This document shows, one piece after another, positions 54,003 to 64,000 of a stretch of DNA of 64,000 nucleotides. The DNA is taken from positions 1,426,001 to 1,490,000 of the forward strand of contig JAGTXZ010000003.1 in assembly GCA_018398575.1 (NCBI GenBank). Direction: 5' to 3'. A model generated the notes under the pieces. The model saw only the letters and a program-made list of their open reading frames with translations. It was not told the DNA's origin and searched no databases. The position numbers and the translations under genes were made by a program. The DNA is from Ampelomyces quisqualis. Taxonomy: Eukaryota; Ascomycota; Dothideomycetes; Pleosporales; Phaeosphaeriaceae. Position 1 is the stretch's first letter, and every line of letters begins with the position of its first letter.

Positions 54003-55878
54003 GGTAGCACTCGGGACGTCTCAGGCGTCCAGAAGCCGTAAGAAAGGTAGACCCCGAATGAAGCATTCTGAACCCCATTGTTTGGCCATTGCTAACCGAG
54101 TCGTGATGCAAAGCTCCACTACTTCGCATCCCAGCGGCATGGCGCCGGCAGGCTCGTGTAGCTCGTTCGGCGCATAGTTCCTGCGTGCGATTGGCAAAGG
54201 CTTAGGCATTAGCTGACACTCACAGCTCGGACCTTTTGTGCAACTAAACATCAAGTGGCGGACCACGCGTAGCTCGCATGGCTGCCTCTGACAGCTGTGA
54301 CACCGGTTCGGCTCGAGGACGCCATATGAACGCCAGTACAACGGGAGTGCATGACATGCAATGTTTTCGTCTTTAGATACGGTCGATATATGATCTCACA
54401 CATGATGTACTCACCTCGTACTATAGATATCTACAGAGGAAAGCGGGCTCATCGATGGCTTCTCGCACTCGATAATGTTTGACAACGTAGCTCTAGCCTC
54501 TAGCCTTCGTAAACTCACTGCTGGGAGCGACATCACCATATGCATCGGGTGGGCGAGCGGGTGCACCATGTCAGGGGATGGCGTGCATATCGGTATTGAT
54601 CACATGCCATGAAGCAAGCTAGATGAATCCTTCACTGCCACCAATCCTGTTGCCGCGTTGCGTTTGCTTCTGCAGTTGAGATGTCTTTGGACGCCATTGA
54701 ACGTTGTGAGAGGTTACGCGGACCAGGATCCGGCATCGGCATAGGGCATCAGTCCGCCAAGTCTACACTGCAGCGAGGCGTTATATTTCGTCGATATGGC
54801 CAATTGGACAGCTTTTGCCCTGCCCTTTTGCTGTTCGTGGGATGACGCACTTTACAGCAGAGGGGCAGTTGACAGCCCGGTGGGGCAAAGGCCGGAGCGA
54901 AACTTTCCTTGACCACAGCCATCGACGACGACCGCCATTACTCAACTGCAAACAAACTCAATGCCGCCCGCCCATCGCGTAGTGAAGACTCTCGCGCTCA
55001 GGTCCTTGCAATCTCATGCAAACGCAGCCTGCCATCTGCCGCTGCGCATAGGCCACCTGTATCGATCCTCCGCATGCCTTACCCAGATTACATGCTCAAT
55101 GGCGTTGGCATGCTGTCGAGCCAACGCATCAACATGACAACACTTAGTATGTCCGTCAGGCATATTATCCTTGCACCTACAGCAGTGGATCTGCCGCTGC
55201 TTTTGTTCAGCATTGGCGTCCGCGTCTGATGCGCTTACCATCTCTTGCTGCCTTTAGCAACGCAGTGATGCCGGGCATCGACGGCACTGCTCCCAGAATC
55301 GCACCCATTTGCCATTGCATTCCAATTCGCTCCGCTGGACCTTCCTGCTGAGACGAGCTGAAAGCTTTCATCACTAGTTGCTTGCCCTAGCCAATTGCCT
55401 TTCTTTTTGATCCAATATCCCTCCTAGGCGTCGTGGATCGGCTGCGACCCACCGTCTGGGGCATACATCCAGCCCAGTCTAGATGACGCTTCACGGCCGG
55501 CTCCAGCGGGAACGTACTTCAGTGGACGTAAGACTATGCATCTTTATCACCACATGGGTGGGGTCACGGCAGGAAACGGCATGAAGGGGTCGAAGCTATG
55601 CCCGGTTGACTAGCATGCTCTTCTTGGGCCCGCTGTGAAAGGTATAAAAGGGGGTCATGATGCGGTCAAGCTCATGCTCGTTTCTGTTTCTTCCTTACAC
55701 ACATACACTGACAGATTATTCTTCTACTTGAGCTGTTTGGTAGCTAGCTAGCCTCCTAACCAGTCAAGGCTTCACTTCACTCATACACTACATCAACCCA
55801 GGTACTCATCACTTCTATCATCTCATCACATTTTGTGATTTATCCTCGTGAACCGACGCCTTACATACTTATCTTATC
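54003..55878. other. 1.9-kb intergenic interval, no supported gene
   Basis: Between SEC18 and KXD1, both on the + strand. The frames at 54021-54341 (minus) and 54909-55229 (plus) lack features of real genes. The right end contains the KXD1 core promoter and a pyrimidine-rich leader from about 55680 to 55878. Confidence 0.55.
55643..55650 (+). promoter_or_regulatory. TATA box upstream of KXD1
   Basis: TATAAAAG in the context AGGTATAAAAGGGGGTC. The transcription start is expected about 30-60 bp downstream, where a pyrimidine-rich stretch (TTTCTGTTTCTTCC) occurs. That would leave a 5' UTR of about 180-200 nt before the ATG at 55879, or a 5' UTR intron. Confidence 0.6.
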
Positions 55879-56574
55879 ATGCCTGCCACTCAATCCTACT
55901 ACTCGCCCTATCCCCAGACCTCCTACCCTATTCAGGTGCCACAGAAGCCAGGTTACTACTACCCGCCCCAACATACCTATGGACGTGTTTCAGTATCGCC
56001 TCCCGAGGCTCCGGATAGCGTCACAACTTCCGGTGTTGCATCATACGAGCCGTCTGCAGCATCAAGCCACTATGCCGGCAGCGCGAGTGAGTACGAATCA
56101 ACCAGCGGCGCAACCAGTGTGGATCTCCTCGACTACATGGGCAATCGCCTGAATGGCTCATTCGACCCAATGCCGCTGGACCGTAGTCTGGCAAAGCAGG
56201 CACAAACGTGAGTACCTCCTCGACACGCAAACGTGTATGCTGTTCGATTGCTGGCTTGGACTGACAAACGCACAGATCTGGTGAACTCAATGCTAAGCAC
56301 CGCGAACTCCTCGAATTGCAGGCGCTCGCTCAGCGACGATTGATGGGTGCACAAGCTAGCTTCACTGAGGGCATGAGAGCCGCAAAGGAAGTGCAGAAAG
56401 ATCTGCAGTGGACACAAAAGCGAGTAGAGTACGTTCGAAGCCACTATCCTCCAACTTTGTGTCTGGCGCTAATTGTGTTTTTTTTTCAGTGCGCTCAATG
56501 ACCGAGCTGCGCGCAAACATCCCGAACAGTTCAGAACTGCCCAGCGACGATACCCAGCACCGGTCGATTACTAG
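55879..56574 (+). CDS. KXD1: KxDL motif protein Kxd1 (BLOC-1-like complex)
   Basis: Three exons (55879-56207, 56276-56428, 56490-56574) give 188 residues. The last intron ends in a long polypyrimidine tract (GTTTTTTTTTTCAG). The N-terminal ~75 residues are Tyr/Pro/Ser-rich and disordered. From about residue 82 comes the conserved helical block: LLDYMGNRLNGSFDPMPLDR, then AKHRELLELQALAQRRL, then TEGMRAAKEVQKDLQWTQKR. This long amphipathic coiled coil is typical of fungal Kxd1, a subunit of the BLOC-1-like complex on endosomes. In yeast that complex regulates Rab5/Vps21 inactivation. The C-terminus is short and basic. The call rests on the coiled-coil block, which I recognise as the Kxd1 family. 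Confidence 0.85.
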
Positions 56575-58559
56575 GTCGTTTGACCACAAAACTCGCCTCA
56601 CGGCACTGTTGATGATCCCACACACATACACATTTCGGTTTTCTGTCAAAATCCGGCGGCACTTGTTCATTATCCGGACCTTCCTGATTTCCTACGACTG
56701 TACTCTCTTTGCGTAACAACGATATTTTGATCCCGATGTTGAATTGGATACGAGAGTGTCGTCTATCAGTCTCCGCTCCACTCCGCTCCGCCCTTCACCA
56801 GGCGCCTCGCTGCTTTAGCGTATCCACGGGGACTTTCTTTTTCAGGCCGTGATTCGGTACGGGCCGTTGCAGTAGATTGTGCTTATGACACCTAGCGAAC
56901 GAATAGCAGCATTGGGAGAGCGCTGGAACGACTGGCAATGCGGCAGCAACAGGGCTCTGCCTCCATGGCAGCCCTGCTGTCGGTAGCTGCGAGCTGGTGG
57001 AATTCCTTATGATTCGTCTCGATGGCCCCATGGGGTCCAGGGTCAGGGTTTAGCGTGTGGAGTATGCCTCTCTCAGTTTTTTTGCTTTTGACACAAATAC
57101 CGCGGATTTGGGATTGGCGTATGGGACCTGTGGCTGTTGGCAGACTGTCCAGTGATATGATAGCTCATACTAGTTTGTCTCTCGTTTTACTCACATGTTT
57201 ATCCACGGCAACTATGTTGAGCGCGCAAATTGTAGGTCACTGAGGTCATCACTGCACCAGACTCATTTGAGTGTAAAGTGGCCTTTCCCAAGTAACGTAC
57301 ATAACGTGGTATATCAAGTATTATGACCGCTTTCAAGAGCCATGACTAAGCCAGCTGTCGTGACACCTTTCTTCTGACCCAGCCCACCCTACCTTGACCA
57401 TCATGTGACCAGAATCGAGACCAATGTAACATCGGGTGATAGCAACCCATCTACAGAGTCCCTGGCCAGATTCTCGCCTAAGAGCATAAATACACAGCAG
57501 ATACGAAAAAATCACCTCCCTCTTCCCCGCACCTCGGGCTCGCAGCATGCTCATGACGTGACAGTGGGCCCCTTCCTCCACCAACCCAGATGAAGGGCGC
57601 GCTCGAGGGCGTAGTCGCGCTTGCACAACATGCCACCCCCCTCCCCCACCCGCCGTTTCGAATACCGAGCCTGCAGTAGCGTCTTCTACATAGTCTACGT
57701 GGGAGTCTGGGCGTTTGGCGTTTTCGCAACCAGCAAGCGTCGCGGCCCAAGTGCGACAGTTCCGGGGCTGACGGACGGACAAAAAAAAGGGCTGGCGGTG
57801 AGAAGGCTTTTACCGATGGAGAGGGTCTGTGCGACATGAAAATTAGCAGGCTCGGGATATTTTTTTTCGGGGCACAGTAGTGGCGTTGGGTGTCAATGCT
57901 AGGTTATCAGTATGCGGTCTGACGTTGACAGGGGAGGGGGGAAAGGTTGTGGAATGATGGAGTTGGGATGAGCGAAGATCGGATGGTCTATGGGAATTTG
58001 GGAATGGTGGGATTTGGAACTGGAAGGATTGTGATATTAGGTCCTTGATTGTGCGGTTCTTTGTATAACATTTTGAGACTGAGTACGGGCGATGTCTTGG
58101 AGACGCAATTGAACGCTAGTCTTTCCCAGAGTTGACCTTTTCGTGCTACCATGAAGGACTTGAGCAATGAGCCCTGTCTGCAAAATTGACTTTTGCGACT
58201 ATGTCGGTGGTATGCAAACACTTGGACACCTTTTGAACTCGTCTCGGGTCATCAACGTGCTCTCTCCGCGGACCTCGCCGGACCCTCCTAGCCAGGTGGA
58301 CGGGTTTTGTTTTCAAAAAAAAAGTATTTTTTGAACTTGGTTATGCAAGAGCCTTTTCTCGTATTGGCGCCTGTGCTTGGTGTGACAGTCACAATGTATC
58401 TTGGAGGAATCCAAATGGCTCGATGGCGCTGATCTGTTGGTGTCTTCGCTGACTCGCCAGCTGGACATGTATGGCAGCGTTGTATAGTAAGCTTTCTTCG
58501 AGTTGGACCTGTCACAAGTCAGCCAAATTTTAAGCTTGATCTAGTGGCTCTCCTTGCAT
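56575..58559. other. 2-kb intergenic interval, no supported gene
   Basis: Between KXD1 (rightward) and the small nuclear-looking protein (leftward), hence a 3'-3' region. Overlapping frames at 57333-57837 on the minus strand have no family features and unlikely composition. A tight inverted repeat lies at 58311-58335. Confidence 0.5.
58311..58335. repeat. Perfect 9-bp inverted repeat with 7-nt spacer
   Basis: TTCAAAAAA at 58311-58319 and TTTTTTGAA at 58327-58335, separated by AAAAGTA. It lies about 225 bp past the stop of the leftward gene at 58560, so it could act in 3' end formation of that transcript. It could equally be a chance A/T hairpin. Confidence 0.6.
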
Positions 58560-59084
58560 TCATTTCTCTCCATTCATGTTCCCCCATGGGTCCCCCACAA
58601 AATCCGGGAGAAAGAAGGCGACGTCTCCATGTTCATTCTGGATACCGAAACGCAGGGTGTTCAATTCGCCTTTCCATATGGGTGGGCCGCCAAAAGAGAT
58701 CATCTCCGTTTTTTCAGCTTGCATAGAATTGACCTGATCTAAATTTGCATCCTGCTCAGGTGGAGAAGGCTTATCCGGAAGAGTCTGAGCACGAGCTAGG
58801 AAGTCTGCAAGCCCCGAAGCTGCTGCTGGCTTGGGCGCCGTGTTTGGTGGCTTCGCGCTTGGGTTTGAAGCAGACTTTGTCGCTGGAATATCGAACGCGC
58901 CTCCCGTATCGTCTTCTTTGTCTGTGCCCTTTCTCGATCTCACACCTAGTTGGGTGGTGTTGGCTCCACTAGCGTCTGCCTCGGCCGTTGGTGAGGCAGT
59001 TTGGTCGAACTTTCTCTTCTTGGCGCCGCCAAAGGATGAAAACCCCATGGCGGCCGCAATGTCCATATCCTCCTCTTCCTCCAT
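58560..59084 (-). CDS. Small conserved fungal protein, probably nuclear
   Basis: A single frame of 174 residues with ATG at 59084. It begins with an acidic MEEEEDMDIAAAMGF, then FSSFGGAKKRKFDQ with a likely nuclear localisation signal (KKRK). A low-complexity Ala/Ser/Pro/Lys middle follows. The C-terminal part looks structured (SGLADFLARAQTLP, then EMISFGGPPIW, LNTLRFGIQNEHGDVAFFLP and DFVGDPW). I recall the acidic start plus GFSSFGG-KKRK arrangement from uncharacterised ascomycete proteins but cannot name a domain. There is no membrane segment or signal peptide. Length, composition and clear start and stop support a real gene; function is unknown. Confidence 0.72.
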   Translation of the reverse strand: MEEEEDMDIAAAMGFSSFGGAKKRKFDQTASPTAEADASGANTTQLGVRSRKGTDKEDDTGGAFDIPATKSASNPSAKPPNTAPKPAAASGLADFLARAQTLPDKPSPPEQDANLDQVNSMQAEKTEMISFGGPPIWKGELNTLRFGIQNEHGDVAFFLPDFVGDPWGNMNGEK

Positions 59085-59506
59085 GACGGTAGCTTTTGTG
59101 CTGGTGGTTTTGTTGATGTCAATGCCGAGGCAGAAACAGTTGCACTCCTGGAGACATGGCTAGCTTATGTAAGCAAGGCTAGTAAAGCGACTGCGGAGCT
59201 CGATGAACAACTGCCCAATCAGGAAACCCCGCCGTCGCGATTGACTCAAGACTCGATGAAAGGTGGCGACGCGTCTGTTGATGGGGGATATTCACTCATC
59301 ACCAATACTGGTCCTTACCCGCTGCGAGCTATGTACGTATACTGCCACATGGCAATTGTGGCTGAGGCCTGGCCTAGCGCCGAAGCCATCGTCTGGGCAA
59401 GGCTGCAGGGTCCACTGGCACGCGCAGGCGCCTTCACCAGGCCTTCGTAACGTCTGCCAACCATGACCTAACCACTCATTTCACCTGTCACCGTCGAGTT
59501 CTCGCG
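59085..59506. other. Divergent intergenic region
   Basis: 422 bp between the starts of the small nuclear-looking gene (leftward) and the FUSC-like gene (rightward). No gene is supported; the frames at 59241-59466 are not credible. Confidence 0.45.
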
Positions 59507-62500
59507 ATGAGTGATCCGCCGCCGCCGCCAACTCGGGCGGAGCGCCGGTTCTTGCGCCCCAGCGTACGCCATGCCCTCGAGAGCTCCATGTCTACCAGAA
59601 GCTTATTCAATGCGGCAGCTCCGGTCAGCGACAATGATCCAACCGAGGACCGGCGAACGCGTCAAGAAGACCTTCACCCTGCAACGATCTGCGCACAGAG
59701 CGACTGAATCATCCGAGTTCCTGCTCGCGCCTGGCGAGCACGATCCTGCGCGACATGCAGAGCTGGGTCGCATCGAACGGTGGAAGGAGACGTGCACCTA
59801 CAGAGCTCGGAAAGCATACGCATACTGGTCCTCGCCTGTCGGAGTCGGCATCTTGAAATGTACACTCGCATACATACTGGGGTCGCTGGCCACATTTGTG
59901 CCTGCCATTGCCGGCCTTCTGGGCAGGAACGATGGAAAGCACATTGTTGCTACCATAACCGTCTACTTCCACCCAGCCCGATCAGCCGGTAGCATGCTGG
60001 AAGCTGTTCTGGTGGCACTTGCCGCCTTTGCCTATGCGACCTTCATCTCCTTCTCCAGTATGGCTGTGTCGGCATATTTTGGCGGGCACGGTCAGTTGGT
60101 CCTCGGACACGTCATAGTACTCATCGTCTTCGTTGGAGGTGGCCTTGGCCTCGTGGGATGGACCAAACACAAGCTCGGCAATCCGCTCGTCAATGTTGGA
60201 TGCTCGTTGACGTCGCTTGCTTTAATCACGATCCTGACCAAGGAAGGCGCAGTCCAAGCTGCTGTCTTCTCGTACGTCAAAGTATGGCAGGTACTGAAGA
60301 TGATCATAATGGGGTGTACAGCATCCGCAGCTGTGTCTCTTCTCGTACGGCCAGTTTCTGCACGCAACGAGTTTCGCGATACCTTCATCAAATCCACGGA
60401 CGCCATGGCGGAGGCCCTCAGTGGCATTACTAGCAGCTTTCTCTCTGGTACTGAACGGGACCTGAAGAGTGACGAATTCGCGAAGGCGACCAACCAAATC
60501 AGCTCGACTTTTAAGACTCTGGTCAAGAATCTCGGCGAGGCTAAGTTCGAACACTACGCTTTGGGCACGGAAAAAGAGTACAAGATCAACTCCCGGCTTG
60601 TAACCTGTCTTGAGAAGTTAATGCAGAGCATTGGTGGCTTACGCAGTGCTGCTGAAACTCAGTTCTCACTCCTTGAACAGGCGGATGCACATGGAGCAGA
60701 GTCGCGACATGTGCCTGGCAACGGCAATGTCACTTCCTCTATTTTTTCAGAGCAGAACTTCTCTCACAGCCCACCACAGCTGGCTTCTCCAAGTCTCAAC
60801 CACGTGGAGCGGCGCAGCAGCATTCTTGCTTCTATTGACGAGGTGGTTGAGAGTTCTGCGGCACCCTCTGCATCTGTTTCCGTCGACGGCTCAGATGATG
60901 AGTCCATTCGCAAGTCTGGGAGCTCGACAAGGATTCCAACATCCATACAGAACAGTCTTACGCCTGCTGACATGTTCTCGGTCTTTATTGCACACCTAGG
61001 TCCACCCATGAAGAGCTTAGCATACACCCTACGCGAAGTCCTCTCTGAACTTCCATTTGGGCCTGGTCCCGAGTACAACATGGCTATCAATGAGCATTTC
61101 CGCCATAGTCTTGTTGACGCCAAAGCACTCTTCACGAGTGCTAGAAGAGAGGCTTTGTCGATTGTGTACAAAAACAGGGTACCGACCAAGATAGGCTCCG
61201 CCGAGGTCGCGGCCGATTATGAGGAAGTTGCTGCAAGTTGTGGCTACTTCAGCTCTTCTTTGGAAGATTTTGCCGAGGACATGGTGGCTTTCCTGGATAT
61301 ACTAGAAGAGCTGAAGACGAACGTGAACAGCTATCCACGACCCAGGACCTGGACATGGCTGAGATTCTGGCAGAAGCGCCGCAATAAAGCACAGACTGAC
61401 GACTTTGGTTGGTCACCATCTCACCGTGTCTTCACGTCTCAAACGCTGACCCAAACAGAAGCGGAACGTCTTATCAATGAGGACAATAACCAGACACCTG
61501 GCGGCTCGCATGAGATTCACAATCCTATCTACCGACGAGATACGCGCGGTGATCCATACAAGCCCCATGATCAGCAGCCTTTGTCGTACCGCATATGGGT
61601 GGCGCTGTCTGTCTTTCGAAGAGATGACTTGAAATACGCAGTCAAAGTAGGCATCGGAGCTATCCTATATGCTATGTGGTCATTCATACAACCGACCAGA
61701 GAGTTATACGGCCAATGGCGTGGCGAGTGGGGTCTTTTGTCGTACATGTTGGTGTGCTCTATGGTATGTTCCAGGATTGCACAGTGCCTACAAAATCAAA
61801 GTCACTAACAGCTTGAGCAGACCATTGGCGCATCAAACACCACAGGATTCCAGCGTTTTGCGGGTACTTGTCTGGGAGCCGTCTTCGCCATTGTAGCTTG
61901 GATTGTGGCCGACGACCATGCCTTTGTGCTTGGCTTTTTCGGATGGCTTGTGTCTCTTGTGTGCTTCTACATCATCGTCGGTAAGGGAAAAGGACCCATG
62001 GGTCGCTTCATACTTCTCACGTATAACCTCTCTGCTCTTTACGCGTACTCCCTATCGGTCAAAGACGACGATGAAGACGACGATGAGGGCGGTATATCGC
62101 CGGAGATCTGGGAGATCGTTCTGCATCGTGTCGTTGCAGTTATGGTTGGGTGCGCGTGGGGCGTCATTGTCACGAGACTCATCTGGCCAATCTCAGCGCG
62201 ACGCAAAGTAAAAAAAGGCACCTCGTTGCTTTGGCTCAAGATGGGTCTTATTTGGAAGCGTGGACCTCTCAAGACACTCTTGGAAGCAAACCTCAACGAT
62301 AGGCGCCATCCTGGGTCATACATGAGCGAACGCGAAGAGCTCGAGTTGAGGCACTTCCTCAACCACCTCGAGACGCTACGCGCGTCTGCCTCCTCTGAAT
62401 TCGAGCTGCGAGGACCGTTCCCGAACAAAAGCTTCCAAGTCATACTCAGCGCAACGAGTCGTATCCTCGACAGTTTCCATGCTTTGAACGTGATCATACT

Positions 62501-62975
62501 GCGCGAGTTCGAAGCATCAGAGGGAGAGAAAGAAGTCTTGACGTACACCAGCAAAGAGTGGAGGGAGTTGAGTTGGCGAATCAGCCATTTGTTCTCAGGT
62601 AAGCCTTGGTTCTCGGCGACTGTCTAAAAAGGAGCGCCCGCTAATTCTGAAGCAGTGATGGCGTCGTCGATGAAGTTGGCATACCCCCTTAATGATGTGT
62701 TGCCAAACATTGAACACACGCGAGACCGACTTCTAGCAAAAGTGTTCGAGTTCAGGCAGACTGGGCTTGGGAAGGTGCTTGCCAGGGACGAAGATTATGA
62801 GCTACTCTACGCTTATGGTGAGTCGATCTCCCCTTCTACCATATAAGTGTGCTCAATATTGACTTTGACGACAGCTTTGGTGACTAGGCAATTGGCACAC
62901 GACCTCAACATCATCGGACAAGAGATCGAGAAGCTTTACGGGGTGCTCAGTGAAGAGGACCTGAAGCTTCAATAA
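59507..62975 (+). CDS. FUSC/aromatic-acid-exporter-like multi-pass membrane protein
   Basis: Main exons are 59634-61763, 61821-62598, 62656-62817 and 62875-62975; from the ATG at 59634 this is 1056 residues. A first cluster of ~6 hydrophobic helices (GILKCTLAYILGSLATFVPA; LEAVLVALAAFAYATFISFS; VLGHVIVLIVFVGGGLGLVG) and a long cytosolic region precede a second helix cluster (YAVKVGIGAILYAMWSFIQP; FGWLVSLVCFYIIVGKG). A cytosolic helical C-terminus follows. The duplicated 6+cytosol+6 layout fits the fungal FUSC/ArAE_2_N family. Members are proposed to export aromatic or other organic acids; the substrate is unknown. The 5' end is uncertain. A better-looking start is the ATG at 59507 in another frame (MSDPPPPPTRAERRFLRPSV), which joins in phase through a 43-nt GTCAGC...GTCAAG intron (59624-59666). 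Confidence 0.87.
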
Positions 62976-63356
62976 TGAGCAATTTGTGCTCAGCCTTAGT
63001 CCAGAATTGAACTTTATCGTCGTGTAGATCATGAACATCAACGTGACTTTGGTTCACAAGATTTTGTCAACAATTTGGTGACACAACGCAGATTGCGCCA
63101 GAACATACTGTACTTCAAAGTCATTACGATGAGCCTGAGAACATTTGCTGAGACGCCTTCGTTGTCGATGCCGGTTACCCGCCCCTCTCCTACCCGAGCT
63201 AGTGGATCAGCTAGTCGGCCACTTTGACTGGGCAGTCTCTTGGTACGAGCACGTGGGCTGCGCACCCTACAACAAGAGGAATTTCCTTGCAAACCACCAT
63301 CAAAGTCTCTTACTTCTCATTTGTCTCTTTTCAGGGAATATAGCAAACAACGAAAG
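62976..63356. other. Intergenic, no supported gene
   Basis: 381 bp between two + strand genes; 3' UTR and promoter. The frame upstream of 63357 is open back to 63240 but looks like leader sequence. A CACGTG hexamer occurs at 63250-63255. Confidence 0.45.
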
Positions 63357-64000
63357 ATGTCCTCAGAATGGGACAAGGAGCGGAAGTTCGAAATCGAAAA
63401 GGTGCATCCCATGTACCTGATCACAGCCCTATGCGTGGTTCCGTTCGGCGTGTATTTTCTCTTGAACTTTCTTAGCCCGTTGATTCATAGAATCACGGCT
63501 ATGAAGATATCTGAGGTATTTTTCCCGTTTGGCAAGGTGGTTTGGAGATTTGCTGACGGTTGGGAGATATATGTCTATCCGATTAAATCGTTGCGAGGGG
63601 TTAAGGTCCAGGAAGCACTTGGTACCGCGCATGGATTCAAGCATGACCGTATAGACCACTTGACAATTTTTCCGAAAACTCGAGACATGTTTTCTTTGCT
63701 AATGGAAAGCCAGGAACATTTATGCTTCTCCGCATCACACCCGAAGGACCAGTCCCAATGGCCGTTTCCAAACAACCCGAAATGACACAATTCTTCCAAG
63801 AAATTCACGGATACAACGACGCCGACGGTTCTCTGCACGTCACGTTCCGAGCGTTCGGCAACGCGGAAGCTGAGAAATCACTTACTATTCCGCTCACGCC
63901 GGATCCCTCGAGTCTCGAACCGACCGAGACAACGCTCCACTCGAGCCCAACCCGCGCCTTCAAAATGCCGCAAAGCTACAACGACTGGTTTACATCTTGC
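63357..64000 (+). CDS. Membrane-anchored MOSC-domain protein (mARC-like), 5' part
   Basis: Exon 63357-63648 and an exon from 63714 to the right edge of the window, joined across GTATAG...GCCAG. This restores HDRTFMLLRITPEG, the expected MOSC N-terminal beta-barrel sequence. The protein begins MSSEWDKERKFEIEKVHPMY, followed by one hydrophobic helix (LITALCVVPFGVYFLLNFL), then the hallmark EIYVYPIKSLRGVKV. A single N-terminal anchor plus MOSC domains is the layout of mitochondrial amidoxime-reducing component (mARC)-type molybdenum enzymes. The Mo-ligating cysteine would lie beyond the window, so activity cannot be judged. The upstream frame is open to 63240, but the ATG at 63357 gives a standard anchor start. 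Confidence 0.88.

Noticed and set aside
54909..55241. Overlapping frames on both strands between SEC18 and KXD1
   Set aside because: They overlap each other, neither has a recognisable domain, and the region is upstream of a TATA-containing promoter.
57333..57837. Overlapping minus-strand frames in the KXD1 3' region
   Set aside because: Ser/Arg/Pro-rich composition without conserved features; no coherent exon structure.

Overview
The window is nuclear DNA of a filamentous ascomycete fungus. The protein set and the many short introns (about 45-70 nt, GTAAGT-like donors, phase-compatible joins) show this directly. The protein flavour suggests Dothideomycetes, probably Pleosporales; that last step is recollection and inference, not a database result. 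I support 23 protein genes, one tRNA gene, one long coding tandem repeat and a few candidate regulatory sites. No CRISPR array, transposon, rRNA gene or virus-derived sequence was seen.

Layout. 0-6.5 kb: 3' part of a DUF3176-like membrane protein, a secreted Q/G-rich octapeptide-repeat protein whose frame is broken by one missing base, and a PhzF-family protein. 6.5-9.5 kb is gene-poor. 9.5-13.1 kb: a conserved fungal protein of unknown function and a BRCT-domain protein. 13.1-14.9 kb is gene-free and compositionally skewed. 14.9-25 kb: a 4CL-like acyl-CoA ligase with a peroxisomal-type C-terminus, tRNA-Gln(CTG), a sterol O-acyltransferase, the RMT2 arginine methyltransferase, an apparently dead dienelactone-hydrolase/NTF2 protein, and a mitochondrial carnitine/acylcarnitine carrier. 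25.5-34.4 kb: an orphan membrane protein, a Reb1/TTF1-like Myb protein and a kelch membrane protein. 34.9-38 kb: a large secreted protein built from about eight cysteine-containing modules. 38.7-42 kb: a mitochondrial PPR-type protein, head-to-head with mitoribosomal protein bS18m. 42.3-51 kb: a giant cytosine-methyltransferase/RING/SNF2 protein (DNMT5/RAD8-like), head-to-head with a 2H phosphoesterase. 51.4-64 kb: Sec18/NSF, KXD1, a small nuclear-looking protein, a FUSC-type membrane transporter-like protein, and the 5' part of a membrane-anchored MOSC protein.

How they relate. Most are unlinked housekeeping genes, as usual in fungi. Three loose themes stand out. Lipid/acyl-CoA handling covers the acyl ligase, sterol acyltransferase and carnitine carrier. 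Mitochondrial gene expression covers PPR and bS18m, which share a 165-bp promoter. Chromatin/rDNA covers the Reb1-like and DNMT/SNF2 proteins. The most notable items are the DNMT/SNF2 protein with divergent motifs, the one-base break in a 31-unit repeat, the modular secreted protein and the catalytically dead hydrolase fusion. Exon boundaries were derived by hand from splice signals and frame arithmetic; there is no transcript evidence.
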